Shown piece by piece: positions 8,563 to 16,888 of a stretch of 64,000 nt of DNA. Below the pieces are notes generated by a model that was not told the origin of the DNA, made no database searches, and saw nothing but the letters and a program-made list of their open reading frames with translations. Numbering within the stretch: position 1 is the stretch's first letter; each line of letters starts with the position of its first letter. The stretch lies in assembly GCA_903904005.1 (NCBI GenBank), contig CAIVAR010000025.1, positions 36,834-100,833 of the forward strand. The letters are read 5' to 3'. A program made the translations under genes and the position numbers. The DNA comes from an uncultured Anaeromyxobacter sp. (GTDB lineage: Bacteria > Myxococcota > Myxococcia > Myxococcales > Anaeromyxobacteraceae).

Positions 8563-9687
8563 TCAGGCCGCGCGAAGCTCGACGACGCCGCGATCGACGA
8601 AGCCGCGGAACGCCTTCAGCACGTCCAGCTCGTCGAGCGGGGCCACCTGCGCGATCTGTCCCAGCGCGCGCCGTCCGTCGCAGCGCGACAGCAAGTATTT
8701 CTGGGAGGCGTCGAGCCCGAGCGCGGCGATCTCTCCCGACGAGAGCCGGACCACCGGCACCGCGCGCCGGTCGAGCGAGGCGCGGAGCGAGGCCCCCAGC
8801 GCCTCGCGGGCCACCGCCAGGGCCTGGCGGGCCTCGTCGGAGGAAGGGGAGGCGCCCAGGGCGCGCAGGGCCGCCATCTCCGCGTCGCCCGGTCGACCCT
8901 CGGCGAGCAGCCGGGCCGAGTCCCCGAGCGCGGTGTTCACCTGCCCGGCGTCCTCCGTGGCGGGCTCCTCGACGATCTCGATCTCGGCGGCCGTCACCGC
9001 CCCCTGGCGGGCCAGCGCGTAGAGTCGCTGGTAGAGGTGGAACTCGGTGGCGTGGAGGGCGAGGCCGATCTCGTCGATGGTCCGGCCGTGGGCGGCCAGC
9101 ATGAGCAGCTTCCCGTCGATGGTCCCCTCGCCGGCGGAGGCCGGGATCTTCGAGTCGTCGACGAGCAGCGTGGCGCCGCTCGACGGGAACTGGGACAGGA
9201 AGGCGTCCCACGCCGTGGCGCGGAACTCGGCCTCCTTGAGGATGTCGGCGAGCGGAACCGACACGGCGAGCTCGTCGTCGGAGAGGGTCGGGGGATCCTC
9301 CTCGATGCGGAAGACGCCCGACTCCCAGCGGAAGACGTCGAGCAGCGTCTCGCGGATCTTGATGGAGAGCACGTCGCGGAGCACGCGCGGCTGGACGAGC
9401 CCCACCATGGCGAGGACCTTGCCGAGCCGGATCCGCGTCTCCTGCTGGGTGCGGAAGGCCTTGGCGAGCTGCTCCTCGTCGATGTGGCCGAAGTTGATGA
9501 GCAGCTGGCCGAGGAACTCGCGCGGGTCGGTGGACGCGGCGCCCACGGCGTTGCCGTCGCGCAGGTAGACGGTCTTGCGGACGGCGCCCCGCTCGCAGGT
9601 GAGGGAGCCCGTCGCGGCGTGGCGTGCCAGGAACTCGACGAGTTCCGGGAGCGGCATGAACGAGAAGCTTCCAGCGAGGCCGCGCAC
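8563..9687 (-). CDS. DUF4388 domain protein (PatA/GTPase-associated type)
   Basis: The N-terminus (LAGSFSFMPLPELVEFLARHAATGSLTCERG) matches the DUF4388 pattern 'short strand, P-L-P-E-L, helix, ATGxLT', typical of myxobacterial signalling proteins. The rest is helical, with a second homologous-looking segment near LADILKEAEF and a wHTH-like C-terminus (LDASQKYLLSRCDG...ALGQIAQV). I chose a GTG at 9687 with GGGGA upstream. An ATG at 9753 is also in frame, but it would overlap the start codon of the divergent tlpA-like gene. The function is unknown beyond a probable regulatory or scaffold role. Confidence 0.8.
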   Translation of the reverse strand: MRGLAGSFSFMPLPELVEFLARHAATGSLTCERGAVRKTVYLRDGNAVGAASTDPREFLGQLLINFGHIDEEQLAKAFRTQQETRIRLGKVLAMVGLVQPRVLRDVLSIKIRETLLDVFRWESGVFRIEEDPPTLSDDELAVSVPLADILKEAEFRATAWDAFLSQFPSSGATLLVDDSKIPASAGEGTIDGKLLMLAAHGRTIDEIGLALHATEFHLYQRLYALARQGAVTAAEIEIVEEPATEDAGQVNTALGDSARLLAEGRPGDAEMAALRALGASPSSDEARQALAVAREALGASLRASLDRRAVPVVRLSSGEIAALGLDASQKYLLSRCDGRRALGQIAQVAPLDELDVLKAFRGFVDRGVVELRAA

Positions 9688-9751
9688 GGCCGGAGTGTCC
9701 CCGGAAAGACCCGTGGCGGCAAGGAACCGGTCGTTGTATGACCGGCGGCGC

Positions 9752-10423
9752 ATGGAAACGCCCGAGCCAGCCCGCACGCCGTCGAGCGGCGGGAGCGGAA
9801 AGGTCGCGGTCACCGCGGCCGTCATCCTCTTCGTCGTCGCCGCCGCCGGATGGACGGTGTGGCAACTCCGGATCGAGGAGGACCGCCTCGCCGACGGGCG
9901 TGGGATCGCGTCCCGCCAGTCGGCGGTCGCCCGGGAGAAGTCCTTCGACGTGACGCAGGTGGCCCGGCCGATCCCGGCGCCGCCGGTGCTCGGCTGGGAC
10001 CAGGCGGGCAAGCCCTTCGACGTCGCCGCCGCGCGCGGACAGGTCGTCTTCGTGAACTTCTGGGCGACCTGGTGCCCCCCATGCCGGGACGAGATGCCGT
10101 CCATGCTCCAGCTGGGGCAGGAGCTCTCGGCGCGCCACCCGGGAAAGTTCCGGATGGTGGCCGTCTCGGTCGACGACGGGTGGCCCGAGGTCCTCAAGTT
10201 CTTCGACGGAAAGCTCCCGCCCGGGGTGGAGTGGCTCAGGGACCCCGACCAGGCGGTGACGAAGGCCTACTACTGCTCGGCACGGGGCGGGTGTCCGGAA
10301 TCCTTCAAGTTCCCGGAGACCTACGTCATCGACCCGTCCGGGAGGCTGGTCTCCTTCGTGGTGGGGCCCCGCGACTGGAGCGACCCGGCGGCCCGGGCCT
10401 TCCTCGAGCGGCTGATTCCCTAG
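9752..10423 (+). CDS. TlpA/ResA-like membrane-anchored thioredoxin
   Basis: 223 residues. A membrane anchor spans about residues 17-39, followed by a linker and a TlpA-like thioredoxin domain with FWATWCPPC (catalytic Cys108 and Cys111) and the usual VSVDDGW / WLRDPD segments. A Cys pair, YYCSARGGC, lies in the insertion before the cis-Pro strand. Such proteins reduce apo-cytochrome c haem-binding cysteines or act as periplasmic thiol reductants. No Shine-Dalgarno is seen upstream of ATG 9752. This ATG overlaps a possible divergent ATG in a shared CATG, so one of the two starts is likely wrong. Confidence 0.85.
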   Translation: METPEPARTPSSGGSGKVAVTAAVILFVVAAAGWTVWQLRIEEDRLADGRGIASRQSAVAREKSFDVTQVARPIPAPPVLGWDQAGKPFDVAAARGQVVFVNFWATWCPPCRDEMPSMLQLGQELSARHPGKFRMVAVSVDDGWPEVLKFFDGKLPPGVEWLRDPDQAVTKAYYCSARGGCPESFKFPETYVIDPSGRLVSFVVGPRDWSDPAARAFLERLIP

Positions 10424-10530
10424 GGACATCGCCGCAAATGGGCGTTCGACCGTCCGGCGACCCAGAAGGGTCTGTAGGGCGGGCAACCCATTCATAAACT
10501 CCCGTAATTAGAAACAAAAGAAGACTGCTC

Positions 10531-10546
10531 GCCCTGCCTGCAGGGC
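10531..10546. repeat. Perfect 7-bp inverted repeat
   Basis: GCCCTGC and GCAGGGC are separated by two bases, giving a 6-bp stem with a 4-base loop. On the minus strand it is followed within about 8 bases by a T-rich stretch (TCTTCTTTTGTTTC), so it could end a leftward transcript. No T-run follows on the plus strand. It lies in an unusually AT-rich island. Confidence 0.5.
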
Positions 10547-10563
10547 TCGCGGTGGGGATCCTG

Positions 10564-10593
10564 TTGAAGGCTTTTGGAGGGATGCCATATAAC
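10564..10593 (+). promoter_or_regulatory. Probable sigma70-type promoter
   Basis: TTGAAG (10564-10569) and TATAAC (10588-10593) are separated by 18 bases, a good match to the housekeeping consensus in otherwise very GC-rich DNA. Transcription would start near 10600, inside the inverted repeat at 10596-10618, about 50 bases upstream of the dehydrogenase-like gene. Confidence 0.6.
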
Positions 10594-10595
10594 TA

Positions 10596-10618
10596 CCGAG
10601 ATTTCCGTGAAATCTCGG
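10596..10618. promoter_or_regulatory. Perfect 10-bp inverted repeat at predicted transcription start
   Basis: CCGAGATTTC and GAAATCTCGG flank a 3-base centre. The repeat sits at -4 to +19 relative to the start predicted from the promoter just upstream. As DNA it is well placed to be a repressor operator; as RNA it would form a very stable 5'-terminal hairpin. Confidence 0.6.
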
Positions 10619-10648
10619 CACTCCGCCCCGGCGGACCGCGGAGGGTAC

Positions 10649-11635
10649 TTGGCAAGCGAGGCGACGGGCATCCCGGTCGTGGTGGCAGGTCTCGGCGACG
10701 TCGGCCGAGCCATCGTGCGCGCCGTGCTCTCCTCCGCCGACCTCCGACTGGCCGGCGCGATCGACCCGGCGTTCGCGAAGCAGTCGCTCGACGCCCTTGC
10801 CGGGATCCCCACCGGCATCGAGGTCGAAGCCGACCCGGCGCGCGCACTTCGCGCGGCGCGCGGCGGCGTGCTCCTCGTCGCGACGTCCTCCCGGTTCCTC
10901 GAGATCCTTCCCCTCGTCGAGCAGGCGGTGCGGGCGGGGCTCTCGGTCGTCTCCACCTGCGAGGAGCTCGCCTACCCGTGGCTCGCCCACGAGGAGGAGG
11001 CGGACGCCCTCGACGCCCTCTGCGAGAAGAACGACGTGGCCGTCGTGGCCGCCGGGGTGAACCCCGGCCTGGCGCTCGACCGGCTCCCCGCCCTGCTCTC
11101 GCAGGGCACGGGCGAGGTGCGGCGGCTCGAGGCGCGGCGCGTGGTCGACCTCGCGTCGCGGCGCGAGTCGCTCTGGCGCAAGGCCGGCGTCGGGCTCCTG
11201 CCCGACGAGTTCCAGCGCGCCGTGGAGGTGGAGGCCATCGGACACGTCGGGCTGGCCGAGTCGGCGACGCTCGCGGCGCTCGGCTGCGGCCTCGACCTCG
11301 ACGAGCTCGAGGAGGAGGCCGAGCCGGTGCTGGCGGGGCGGGACCTGGCCGGGCCGGTGCTGGTCCAGAAGGGCGGGATCGCAGGCATCCGCCAGGTGGC
11401 CCGCGGCTTCCAGGGTGGCCGGGAGGTGGTCCGGCTCGAGGTGGTGCTGGCGGTGGGGGCCGAGGAGCCGCGCGACGAGGTGCTCCTCGAGGCCGACCCA
11501 CCGCTCCGGCTGGTCGTTCCCGGCGGGTTCCCCGGCGAGGCCTCGACCGCGTGGTCGGTGGTGCACGCCGCGGCCGCCATCCCCATGCTGCAAGGGCTCG
11601 TCACGGTGCTCGACCTCCCCCCCGGGCGGTCCTGA
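10649..11635 (+). CDS. DapB-fold NAD(P)-dependent dehydrogenase, diaminopentanoate dehydrogenase-like
   Basis: 328 residues from the TTG at 10649, which has GGAGGG just upstream (short spacing). A more upstream TTG at 10574 would precede the predicted promoter, so I rejected it. The N-terminus GIPVVVAGLGDVGRAIV is a Rossmann GxGxxG motif. The overall layout (Rossmann domain, then an alpha/beta catalytic domain with AGVNPGLALDRLP) matches the dihydrodipicolinate reductase-like family, which includes 2,4-diaminopentanoate dehydrogenase of ornithine catabolism. The substrate is uncertain. It heads a co-directional run into two MaoC-like genes. Confidence 0.7.
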   Translation: MASEATGIPVVVAGLGDVGRAIVRAVLSSADLRLAGAIDPAFAKQSLDALAGIPTGIEVEADPARALRAARGGVLLVATSSRFLEILPLVEQAVRAGLSVVSTCEELAYPWLAHEEEADALDALCEKNDVAVVAAGVNPGLALDRLPALLSQGTGEVRRLEARRVVDLASRRESLWRKAGVGLLPDEFQRAVEVEAIGHVGLAESATLAALGCGLDLDELEEEAEPVLAGRDLAGPVLVQKGGIAGIRQVARGFQGGREVVRLEVVLAVGAEEPRDEVLLEADPPLRLVVPGGFPGEASTAWSVVHAAAAIPMLQGLVTVLDLPPGRS

Positions 11636-11646
11636 GCGAGGCACGA

Positions 11647-12084
11647 ATGCTCGACAAGACCCTCATCGGACGGGAGAGCGAGACCACCGTGGTGGAGGTG
11701 GAGAAGGGGGCCATCCGGCGGCTCGCCGACGCCATCGGCGACGGCAACCCCGCCCACTCCGACGAGGCGTCGGCCCGGTCGGCCGGGTACGCCTCGCTGG
11801 TGGCGCCGCTCACCTTCCCCGCCGTGCTCTCGCTGAACGAGCGGTTCCGACACTCCCTCGACCTGGGCACCCGGTCGCTCCTCCTCGGCGAGGAGTCGAT
11901 CGAGTACGGGCGTCCCATCGTCGCCGGCGATCAACTGACGGTGAAGAGCAAGGTGGCCGACGTCCAGGAGCGCGCCGGGACCAGCGGCGCCACCGACGTC
12001 CTCATCCTCGAGACCGAGGGGCGCGGGGCCGAAGGCGAGTTCGTCTTCCGCACGCGCGAGACCTACATCCTCCGGCGCGGCTAG
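11647..12084 (+). CDS. MaoC-type dehydratase, N-terminal (FAS1-like) hot-dog subunit
   Basis: 145 residues with the FAS1_DH/MaoC_dehydrat_N pattern: an N-terminal TTVVEVEKGAIRRLADAIGDGNPAHSD segment and LVAPLTFPAVLS. It ends in hot-dog strands (EYGRPIVAGDQLTVKSKV, FVFRTRETYILRRG). Such subunits pair with a second MaoC-like subunit to form (R)-specific hydratases, as in mycobacterial HadA/HadB. The next gene, 13 bases downstream, encodes that kind of partner. Confidence 0.8.
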   Translation: MLDKTLIGRESETTVVEVEKGAIRRLADAIGDGNPAHSDEASARSAGYASLVAPLTFPAVLSLNERFRHSLDLGTRSLLLGEESIEYGRPIVAGDQLTVKSKVADVQERAGTSGATDVLILETEGRGAEGEFVFRTRETYILRRG

Positions 12085-12097
12085 GGAGGGAGACCCG

Positions 12098-12922
12098 GTG
12101 CTCCTGGCACGGCAGCTCTACTTCGAGGCGGTGAAGGTCGGCGACGAGCTCCCCCCGCTCGTCAAGCCCCCGGTGGACCGGTCCCAGGTCGCGCGCTTCG
12201 CGGGCGCGGCCGGCGACTACGGCCCGCTCCACGTCGACGAGCCCTTCGCCCGGAACGCCGGGTTCCCGAGCGTGCTCGTGCCCGGCATGCTCGCCATGGG
12301 TTTCCTCGGCGAGCTGGTGACCGACTGGCTGCGCGGCGCCCGGGTCCGCCGCTTCGGCGCGCGCTTCGTGAAGATCGTCTGGCCCGGCGACGTGGTGACG
12401 GTCCGCGGGCGGGTGGCCGATCGGCGCTTCGAGGCGGCCGGCCGCTACGCCGCCGACATCGAGGTCTGGGGCGAGAACCAGCGCGGCGAGCTGGTGGTGC
12501 GGGGCGCGGTGACGGCCCAGCTCTACTACAGCGCCGAGGACGAGACGCGCCAGCGCGGCGGACAGCCTCCACTGGTGGTGACGCCGGCCGAGGAGGAGGA
12601 GCGGCTCGCCAAGCTCTCCCGCAGCACCGCGCCGGCCCGGCCGGCGGTGGGAACGCGTCCGGCGGTGGCTTCGGTGAAGCCTGCCGCCTCGCCGACCAAG
12701 GGCGCTCCGGCCCCCGCGCCCCGGCCCCCGGCGGGCAAGGCGCCCGTTCCGCCGCCCGCGACGAAGGCGGCCCCGCCGAAGCCCGGTGCCGCGAAACCCG
12801 CTGCCGCGAAACCCGCGGCGAAACCTGCGCCGAAGCCCGCTTCGAAGAAGGGCGCGCCGGCCAGGCCCGCTCCGGCGAAGCCGTCCCGGCCCGCGCCGAA
12901 GAAGGCCGGCAAGCGGCGCTGA
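12098..12922 (+). CDS. MaoC-like (R)-hydratase subunit with Pro/Ala/Lys-rich tail
   Basis: 274 residues from a GTG start. Residues 1-150 are a MaoC hot-dog domain containing the hydratase signature DYGPLHVDEPFARNAGF (catalytic Asp/His) and MLAMGFLGELVTDWL. From about residue 175 to the end the protein is almost entirely Pro, Ala and Lys (PAAK/PAPK repeats), ending KKAGKRR. This tail is absent from ordinary MaoC proteins and looks disordered and basic, perhaps a tether or nucleic-acid- or polyester-granule-binding tail. The gene overlaps the next start by 1 base. Confidence 0.82.
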   Translation: MLLARQLYFEAVKVGDELPPLVKPPVDRSQVARFAGAAGDYGPLHVDEPFARNAGFPSVLVPGMLAMGFLGELVTDWLRGARVRRFGARFVKIVWPGDVVTVRGRVADRRFEAAGRYAADIEVWGENQRGELVVRGAVTAQLYYSAEDETRQRGGQPPLVVTPAEEEERLAKLSRSTAPARPAVGTRPAVASVKPAASPTKGAPAPAPRPPAGKAPVPPPATKAAPPKPGAAKPAAAKPAAKPAPKPASKKGAPARPAPAKPSRPAPKKAGKRR

Positions 12923-13740
12923 TGCTGCTCCTCGCCCTCGCCCTGCTCGGCGCGACGGCGGCGCCCGCACCCCAGCGGCCCCAGGCACCCGGCGCCCGCG
13001 CCGCCCAGGTCGCCCGCGGCGACCGGGCCTTCGCGGAGCGCGGCGACCCCGACCGTCTCGCCGAGGCGATCGAGGCCTGGAGCGCGGCCGCGGCCCACCC
13101 ACCCGAGGACCCGGCGGTCGAGCTCCGCCTGGCCCGGGCGGAGGCCTTCCGCGCCCTCTCGGACCCCGCCGCGGCGCGCACCGCGTGGCTGGCCTCGTCC
13201 CGCGCCGCCGAGGGGGCCCTGCGCCGTCTCTCGCCGGCCTGGGCGACGGCGGTGGAGGCGGGGGACCTGAAGGGCGCGGCCGCCCGCGTGGGGCCGGAGG
13301 GGGCCGAGGCGCTCTACTGGCTGGCGCTCGCCACCTGGTCCTCGGCGCGCGAGAAGGGGCTCGCCGCCCTCCTCGCCGTGAAGGATCCCGCACTCTCCGC
13401 GATGGAGCGGGCCGCCTTCCTCGACGGGGCGCTCGACTGCGGGGGTCCGCACCGGGCTCTCGGCGCGTGGGCCGCGGCGCTGCCCGCAGCGGTGGGCGGG
13501 GGCGTGGCCCGCTCCCGCCGCCATTTCGAGCAGGCCCGCGCGCTCGGCCCGGGATGCCTGCTCACTCCGGCGGCCGAGGCCGGGTCGCTCCTCGTGCTGC
13601 TCCAGGACCGGGGCGCGTTCGAGCGGTCGCTCGCCGCGGTGGAGGGGGCGGGGGACGCCGACCCGCACTTCGCGCCCGAGAACGAGGTGGCGCGGCGGAT
13701 GGCAAGGGACCTCCGGGCGCGCGCCGCCCGGCTATTCTGA
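12922..13740 (+). CDS. TRAP-T TatT component-like periplasmic protein
   Basis: 272 residues. A short hydrophobic signal (MLLLALALLGATAAP) is followed by helical repeats rich in Ala/Glu/Arg. They include ALYWLALATWSSAREKG and SRRHFEQARALGPG...LLVLLQDR, typical of the TRAP-T-associated TatT family of TPR-like lipoproteins. No lipobox Cys is visible at the signal end here. No TRAP transporter genes lie nearby. Start ATG overlaps the previous TGA by one base. Confidence 0.7.
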   Translation: MLLLALALLGATAAPAPQRPQAPGARAAQVARGDRAFAERGDPDRLAEAIEAWSAAAAHPPEDPAVELRLARAEAFRALSDPAAARTAWLASSRAAEGALRRLSPAWATAVEAGDLKGAAARVGPEGAEALYWLALATWSSAREKGLAALLAVKDPALSAMERAAFLDGALDCGGPHRALGAWAAALPAAVGGGVARSRRHFEQARALGPGCLLTPAAEAGSLLVLLQDRGAFERSLAAVEGAGDADPHFAPENEVARRMARDLRARAARLF

Positions 13741-13760
13741 TTCCACGAAGGGGAGGACAC

Positions 13761-14138
13761 ATGGCCGACCAGGGAAAACAGGGCAACGCGGGTCCGGCCT
13801 CCGTGCCGGCGACGCCGGCGGGGGCGGAGAAGGGGCGCCTGGGAAGCGCGATGGCGTGGATGTTCGTCCTCTCCCTCCTGCTCTTCTGGCTGCCGGTGCT
13901 GGGGATGTTCATCGCCGGGCTGGTCGGCGGCCGGAAGGCCGGCACGGTGGGCACGGCCATCGGCGCGGTCCTCCTGCCCGGCGCCGTCGTGGCCGTGATG
14001 ATGTTCTTCCTCGCCTCGGTCCTCACCGGGATGCCGATCCTGGGTGCCCTCGCCGGGCTCGGCGCCGGGGTGTTCGTGATCGCGAACGTGGTGCCGCTGC
14101 TCGCCGGGGCGGTCGTCGGCGGCATTCTGGCGCCATGA
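13761..14138 (+). CDS. Small multi-pass membrane protein, unknown function
   Basis: 125 residues. The ATG at 13761 has a strong GGGGAGGA ribosome site 7 bases upstream. After a polar 28-residue N-terminus come roughly four hydrophobic segments (about 30-50, 63-83, 88-103 and 105-122) connected by short Gly-rich turns. I recognise no family. The last bases overlap the next gene (ATGA), so it is co-translated with the PLP enzyme. Confidence 0.7.
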   Translation: MADQGKQGNAGPASVPATPAGAEKGRLGSAMAWMFVLSLLLFWLPVLGMFIAGLVGGRKAGTVGTAIGAVLLPGAVVAVMMFFLASVLTGMPILGALAGLGAGVFVIANVVPLLAGAVVGGILAP

Positions 14139-15310
14139 ACGAGCCGAAGCTGGGGACGCTCGCGGTGCACGCCGGCGAGGGCGAGACCCTCTCCGTTCCG
14201 TCCACAACGACCCCCGTCTACCAGGCCACCACGTACCGGTTCGAGAGCGCCGCCGAGGCCGCGGCCTACCTCGACGCGCCCGAGGGGCGCTGGCTCTACG
14301 CGCGGCTCGAGAACCCCACCGTCGTCGCCGCCGAGAAGAAGATCGCCGCGCTCGAGGGGGCGGAGGCGGCTGCCTGCTTCGCGTCGGGGATGGCGGCGAT
14401 GACCGCGGCGCTGCTCGCCTCGCTGCGGGCCGGCGACGCGCTGCTGCTCTGCGACACCCTCTACGGACAGACCACCCGGCTGGCGCGGGACGTCCTCGAG
14501 CGCTTCGGCGTCGAGGTCCGGGTGGTCCCCTTCGACGGCCTGGCCGGCGCAGTGGCCGCGGCGCCCGCCAACGCCCGCGCGCTGGTCTTCGAGAGCCCCA
14601 CCAACCCCACGCTGCGCGTCGCCGACGTCCCGGCCGTCGCGGCGGCCTGCCGGGCCCGGTCCATCCGGAGCGTCTTCGACGCCACCTTCGCCTCGCCGGT
14701 GAACCTCCGCGCCCTGCCCATGGGCGTGGACCTGGTCGTCCACAGCGCCACCAAGTTCCTGAACGGCCACTCCGACCACCTGGGCGGCGCGGTGGCCGGG
14801 TCGCGGGCCCTGGTCGACGCCGTCCTCGCCGTGCGCAGGTCCACGGGCGGGACCATGGACGCCGCCGTGGCCTACGACCTGCTCCGCGGGATGAAGACGC
14901 TGGAGGTCCGGGTGCTGCGGCAGAACGACACCGCGCTCCGCCTGGCCCGCGCGCTGGAGGGGCACCCGAAGGTCGAGCAGGTCCGCCACCCCTTCCTCCC
15001 GAGCCACCCCGACCACGCCATCGCCCGCCGGCTGCTCCACGGAGGGGGTGGCGTCCTCTCCTTCACCGTCCGTGGAGGGTACGCGGCGGTGGCCCGGGTG
15101 CACGACGCGCTCCGCCTGGTGTCGCGGGCCAGCTCGCTCGGCGGGGTGGAGAGCCTGGCCTCCATCCCGGTCATCTCCTCCCACCGCAACGCCACCGACG
15201 CCGAGCTGGCCGTGCAGGGGATCGGCCGGGGCACGCTCCGGGTCTCGGTGGGGCTCGAGGATCCCGCCGACCTGGAGGCCGATCTCCTCCAGGCGCTGGA
15301 GAGGGCCTGA
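14135..15310 (+). CDS. Cys/Met-metabolism PLP-dependent lyase or synthase
   Basis: 391 residues of the trans-sulfuration enzyme family (cystathionine gamma-synthase, cystathionine gamma-lyase, methionine gamma-lyase). Visible signatures are YARLENPT near residue 55, the ESPTNPTLRVADV segment, and the PLP-lysine loop HSATKFLNGHSDHLGG. The C-terminal SLGGVESL and GTLRVSVGLED motifs are also present. Sequence alone does not separate synthase from lyase. It overlaps both neighbours by 1-4 bases. Confidence 0.88.
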   Translation: MNEPKLGTLAVHAGEGETLSVPSTTTPVYQATTYRFESAAEAAAYLDAPEGRWLYARLENPTVVAAEKKIAALEGAEAAACFASGMAAMTAALLASLRAGDALLLCDTLYGQTTRLARDVLERFGVEVRVVPFDGLAGAVAAAPANARALVFESPTNPTLRVADVPAVAAACRARSIRSVFDATFASPVNLRALPMGVDLVVHSATKFLNGHSDHLGGAVAGSRALVDAVLAVRRSTGGTMDAAVAYDLLRGMKTLEVRVLRQNDTALRLARALEGHPKVEQVRHPFLPSHPDHAIARRLLHGGGGVLSFTVRGGYAAVARVHDALRLVSRASSLGGVESLASIPVISSHRNATDAELAVQGIGRGTLRVSVGLEDPADLEADLLQALERA

Positions 15311-16125
15311 TGGCGAGACGCCTCGCCGCGCTCCTCCTCGCGGCGGCGGCCGGATGCGTCCGGGCCCCGCCGCCGGACCTGTCCCGCAACCCGGCGGCGC
15401 TGCTCGCCCAGGTCCGCGAGGCCCAGGCGATCGTCGGCTCCTGCCGGGGGTCGGCGCGGCTCGGGCTCTCGACGCCCGACCTCGGGGGCTCGCTCGACGC
15501 CTGGGTGGCCGCCGAGCGCTCCGGGCGGCTCCGCGTGGAGGTCTTCGACTTCTTCGGCAACCCGGCGGCGGTGCTCGTGGCCGGCGGCGGGCGCTTCGCG
15601 CTGCTCGACGCGCGGGCCGGGACGCTCTACCGCGGCGAGGACCGCCCGGAGAACCTCTCGCGGCTGCTCCCGGTGCCGCTCGGCGCCCGCGAGCTCGCCC
15701 AGGTGGTCTGCGGAAGCGCGCCGCTCCTCGAGGGGAAGGCCGTGGCGGCGGAGCCGGGCGACGGCGTGGTGCTGCTCGAGATCGCCGGGAAAGGTGGGCG
15801 GCAGGTCGTCGCGGTGGGGGAGGGTGGCTCGGTCCGGTCGGCGAGCTTCCTTCCCGTGGCCGGGGGCGGGACCGGCTGGAAGGCCGACTTCTCCGTCTTC
15901 CGCCATCCCGGCGGCCGCCTCTTCCCCACCGAGGTGGACCTGCGCGGGGGAGGGTCCGAGCTCTCGCTCCGCTGGAAGGACGACCTCGAGCTGAACGTTG
16001 CACCGGAGGATGCCCTCTTCGAGCTCGCCGCGCCCAAGGGCGTCCGGGTGGTCGACCTGGAGCCCGGGTCGGCTCCACCGGCCCTGGACCTGCCGATCCG
16101 TCCCGCAACCCCGACCCGCCCGTGA
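15310..16125 (+). CDS. DUF4292/LolB-like outer-membrane lipoprotein
   Basis: 271 residues with a lipoprotein signal: a hydrophobic stretch then AAGC, giving lipidated Cys16. The mature region (SCRGSARLGLSTPDLGGSLDAWVAAERSGRLRVEVFDFFGNPAAVL) fits the LolB-like DUF4292 fold, a half-barrel that can bind acyl chains. It may help lipoprotein or lipid trafficking, but this is inferred. It overlaps the PLP gene stop (ATGA) and is followed by a promoter-like site before the ExbB-like gene. Confidence 0.75.
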   Translation: MARRLAALLLAAAAGCVRAPPPDLSRNPAALLAQVREAQAIVGSCRGSARLGLSTPDLGGSLDAWVAAERSGRLRVEVFDFFGNPAAVLVAGGGRFALLDARAGTLYRGEDRPENLSRLLPVPLGARELAQVVCGSAPLLEGKAVAAEPGDGVVLLEIAGKGGRQVVAVGEGGSVRSASFLPVAGGGTGWKADFSVFRHPGGRLFPTEVDLRGGGSELSLRWKDDLELNVAPEDALFELAAPKGVRVVDLEPGSAPPALDLPIRPATPTRP

Positions 16126-16165
16126 CCCGGCTCGTCGTCGGTCCCGTTCGGGGGGTCGGTTCGGC

Positions 16166-16193
16166 TTGAATCCCCCTGGAAATCGGCTAGCTT
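16166..16193 (+). promoter_or_regulatory. Possible promoter upstream of exbB-like gene
   Basis: TTGAAT (16166-16171) and TAGCTT (16188-16193) lie 16 bases apart in a non-coding gap, 35 bases upstream of the GTG start. The -10 match is only moderate. Confidence 0.4.
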
Positions 16194-16227
16194 CTCCCCT
16201 CCCCGGATCCCCGAAAGGCGCGAAGAC

Positions 16228-16887
16228 GTGAACATGGAACTCCTCACGGTCCTGAAGACCGGTGGTGTCGCGATGTGGATCATCGCGCTCTTCTCGGTCC
16301 TCGCCGTCGCCGTGGCGGTCGAACGGGTCCTCGTGCTCTGGAGGTTCACCGACCGCGCCCGCAGCCTCGCCGACGCCGTGACCCGTTCGTTGCTCCGCGG
16401 CGACGTCGAGGACGCCCGCGCCCAGGCCGAGCGGTCCACCTCCCCGGCGGCCGAGGTCTTCCTGGCGGCGCTCGTCCCCACCCCGCCCGGGAAGCGTGCG
16501 CCCACCGACGCCCGGATCGAGGCCGCGGTCGAGCGGCAGCGGGCCGAGGCGAACCAGAAGATCCGGGCCCGTCTCTGGATCCTCGGCACCATCGGGGCCA
16601 CCGCCCCCTTCATCGGCCTCTTCGGCACCGTGGTCGGCATCATGCGCGCCTTCCACCAGATGGGTGTCACCGGCCAGGGCGGCTTCAGCGTCGTGGCCGC
16701 CGGCATCTCGGAGGCCCTCATCACCACGGCGGGCGGCATCGCGGTGGCCATCGAGGCGGTCATCCTCTACAACATGCTGAACGTCCTCGCCGGCCGGCTC
16801 CAGCTCCAGCTCAAGCTCCTCACCGAGGAGTTCCTGGAGATCGTGAAGGAAGTCCGTGCCTCGCCCGGTGGCACCCAGGAGCCCTGA
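16228..16887 (+). CDS. MotA/TolQ/ExbB proton-channel protein
   Basis: 219 residues from GTG 16228 (ATG at 16234 is an alternative). The layout is ExbB/TolQ-like: transmembrane helix 1 at about residues 14-36, a cytoplasmic domain, then two helices, the first beginning at GTIGATAPFIGLFGTVVGIMRAF. Works with the ExbD-like partner encoded next to use proton-motive force for outer-membrane processes. No TonB gene is adjacent, so a Tol or Ton assignment is open. Confidence 0.9.
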   Translation: MNMELLTVLKTGGVAMWIIALFSVLAVAVAVERVLVLWRFTDRARSLADAVTRSLLRGDVEDARAQAERSTSPAAEVFLAALVPTPPGKRAPTDARIEAAVERQRAEANQKIRARLWILGTIGATAPFIGLFGTVVGIMRAFHQMGVTGQGGFSVVAAGISEALITTAGGIAVAIEAVILYNMLNVLAGRLQLQLKLLTEEFLEIVKEVRASPGGTQEP

Positions 16888-16888
16888 C

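Noticed and set aside
10508..10588. 26-residue minus-strand open frame (MASLQKPSTG...) in the AT-rich island
   Set aside because: Very short, no ribosome site, overlaps promoter and inverted repeat; cannot be supported as a gene.
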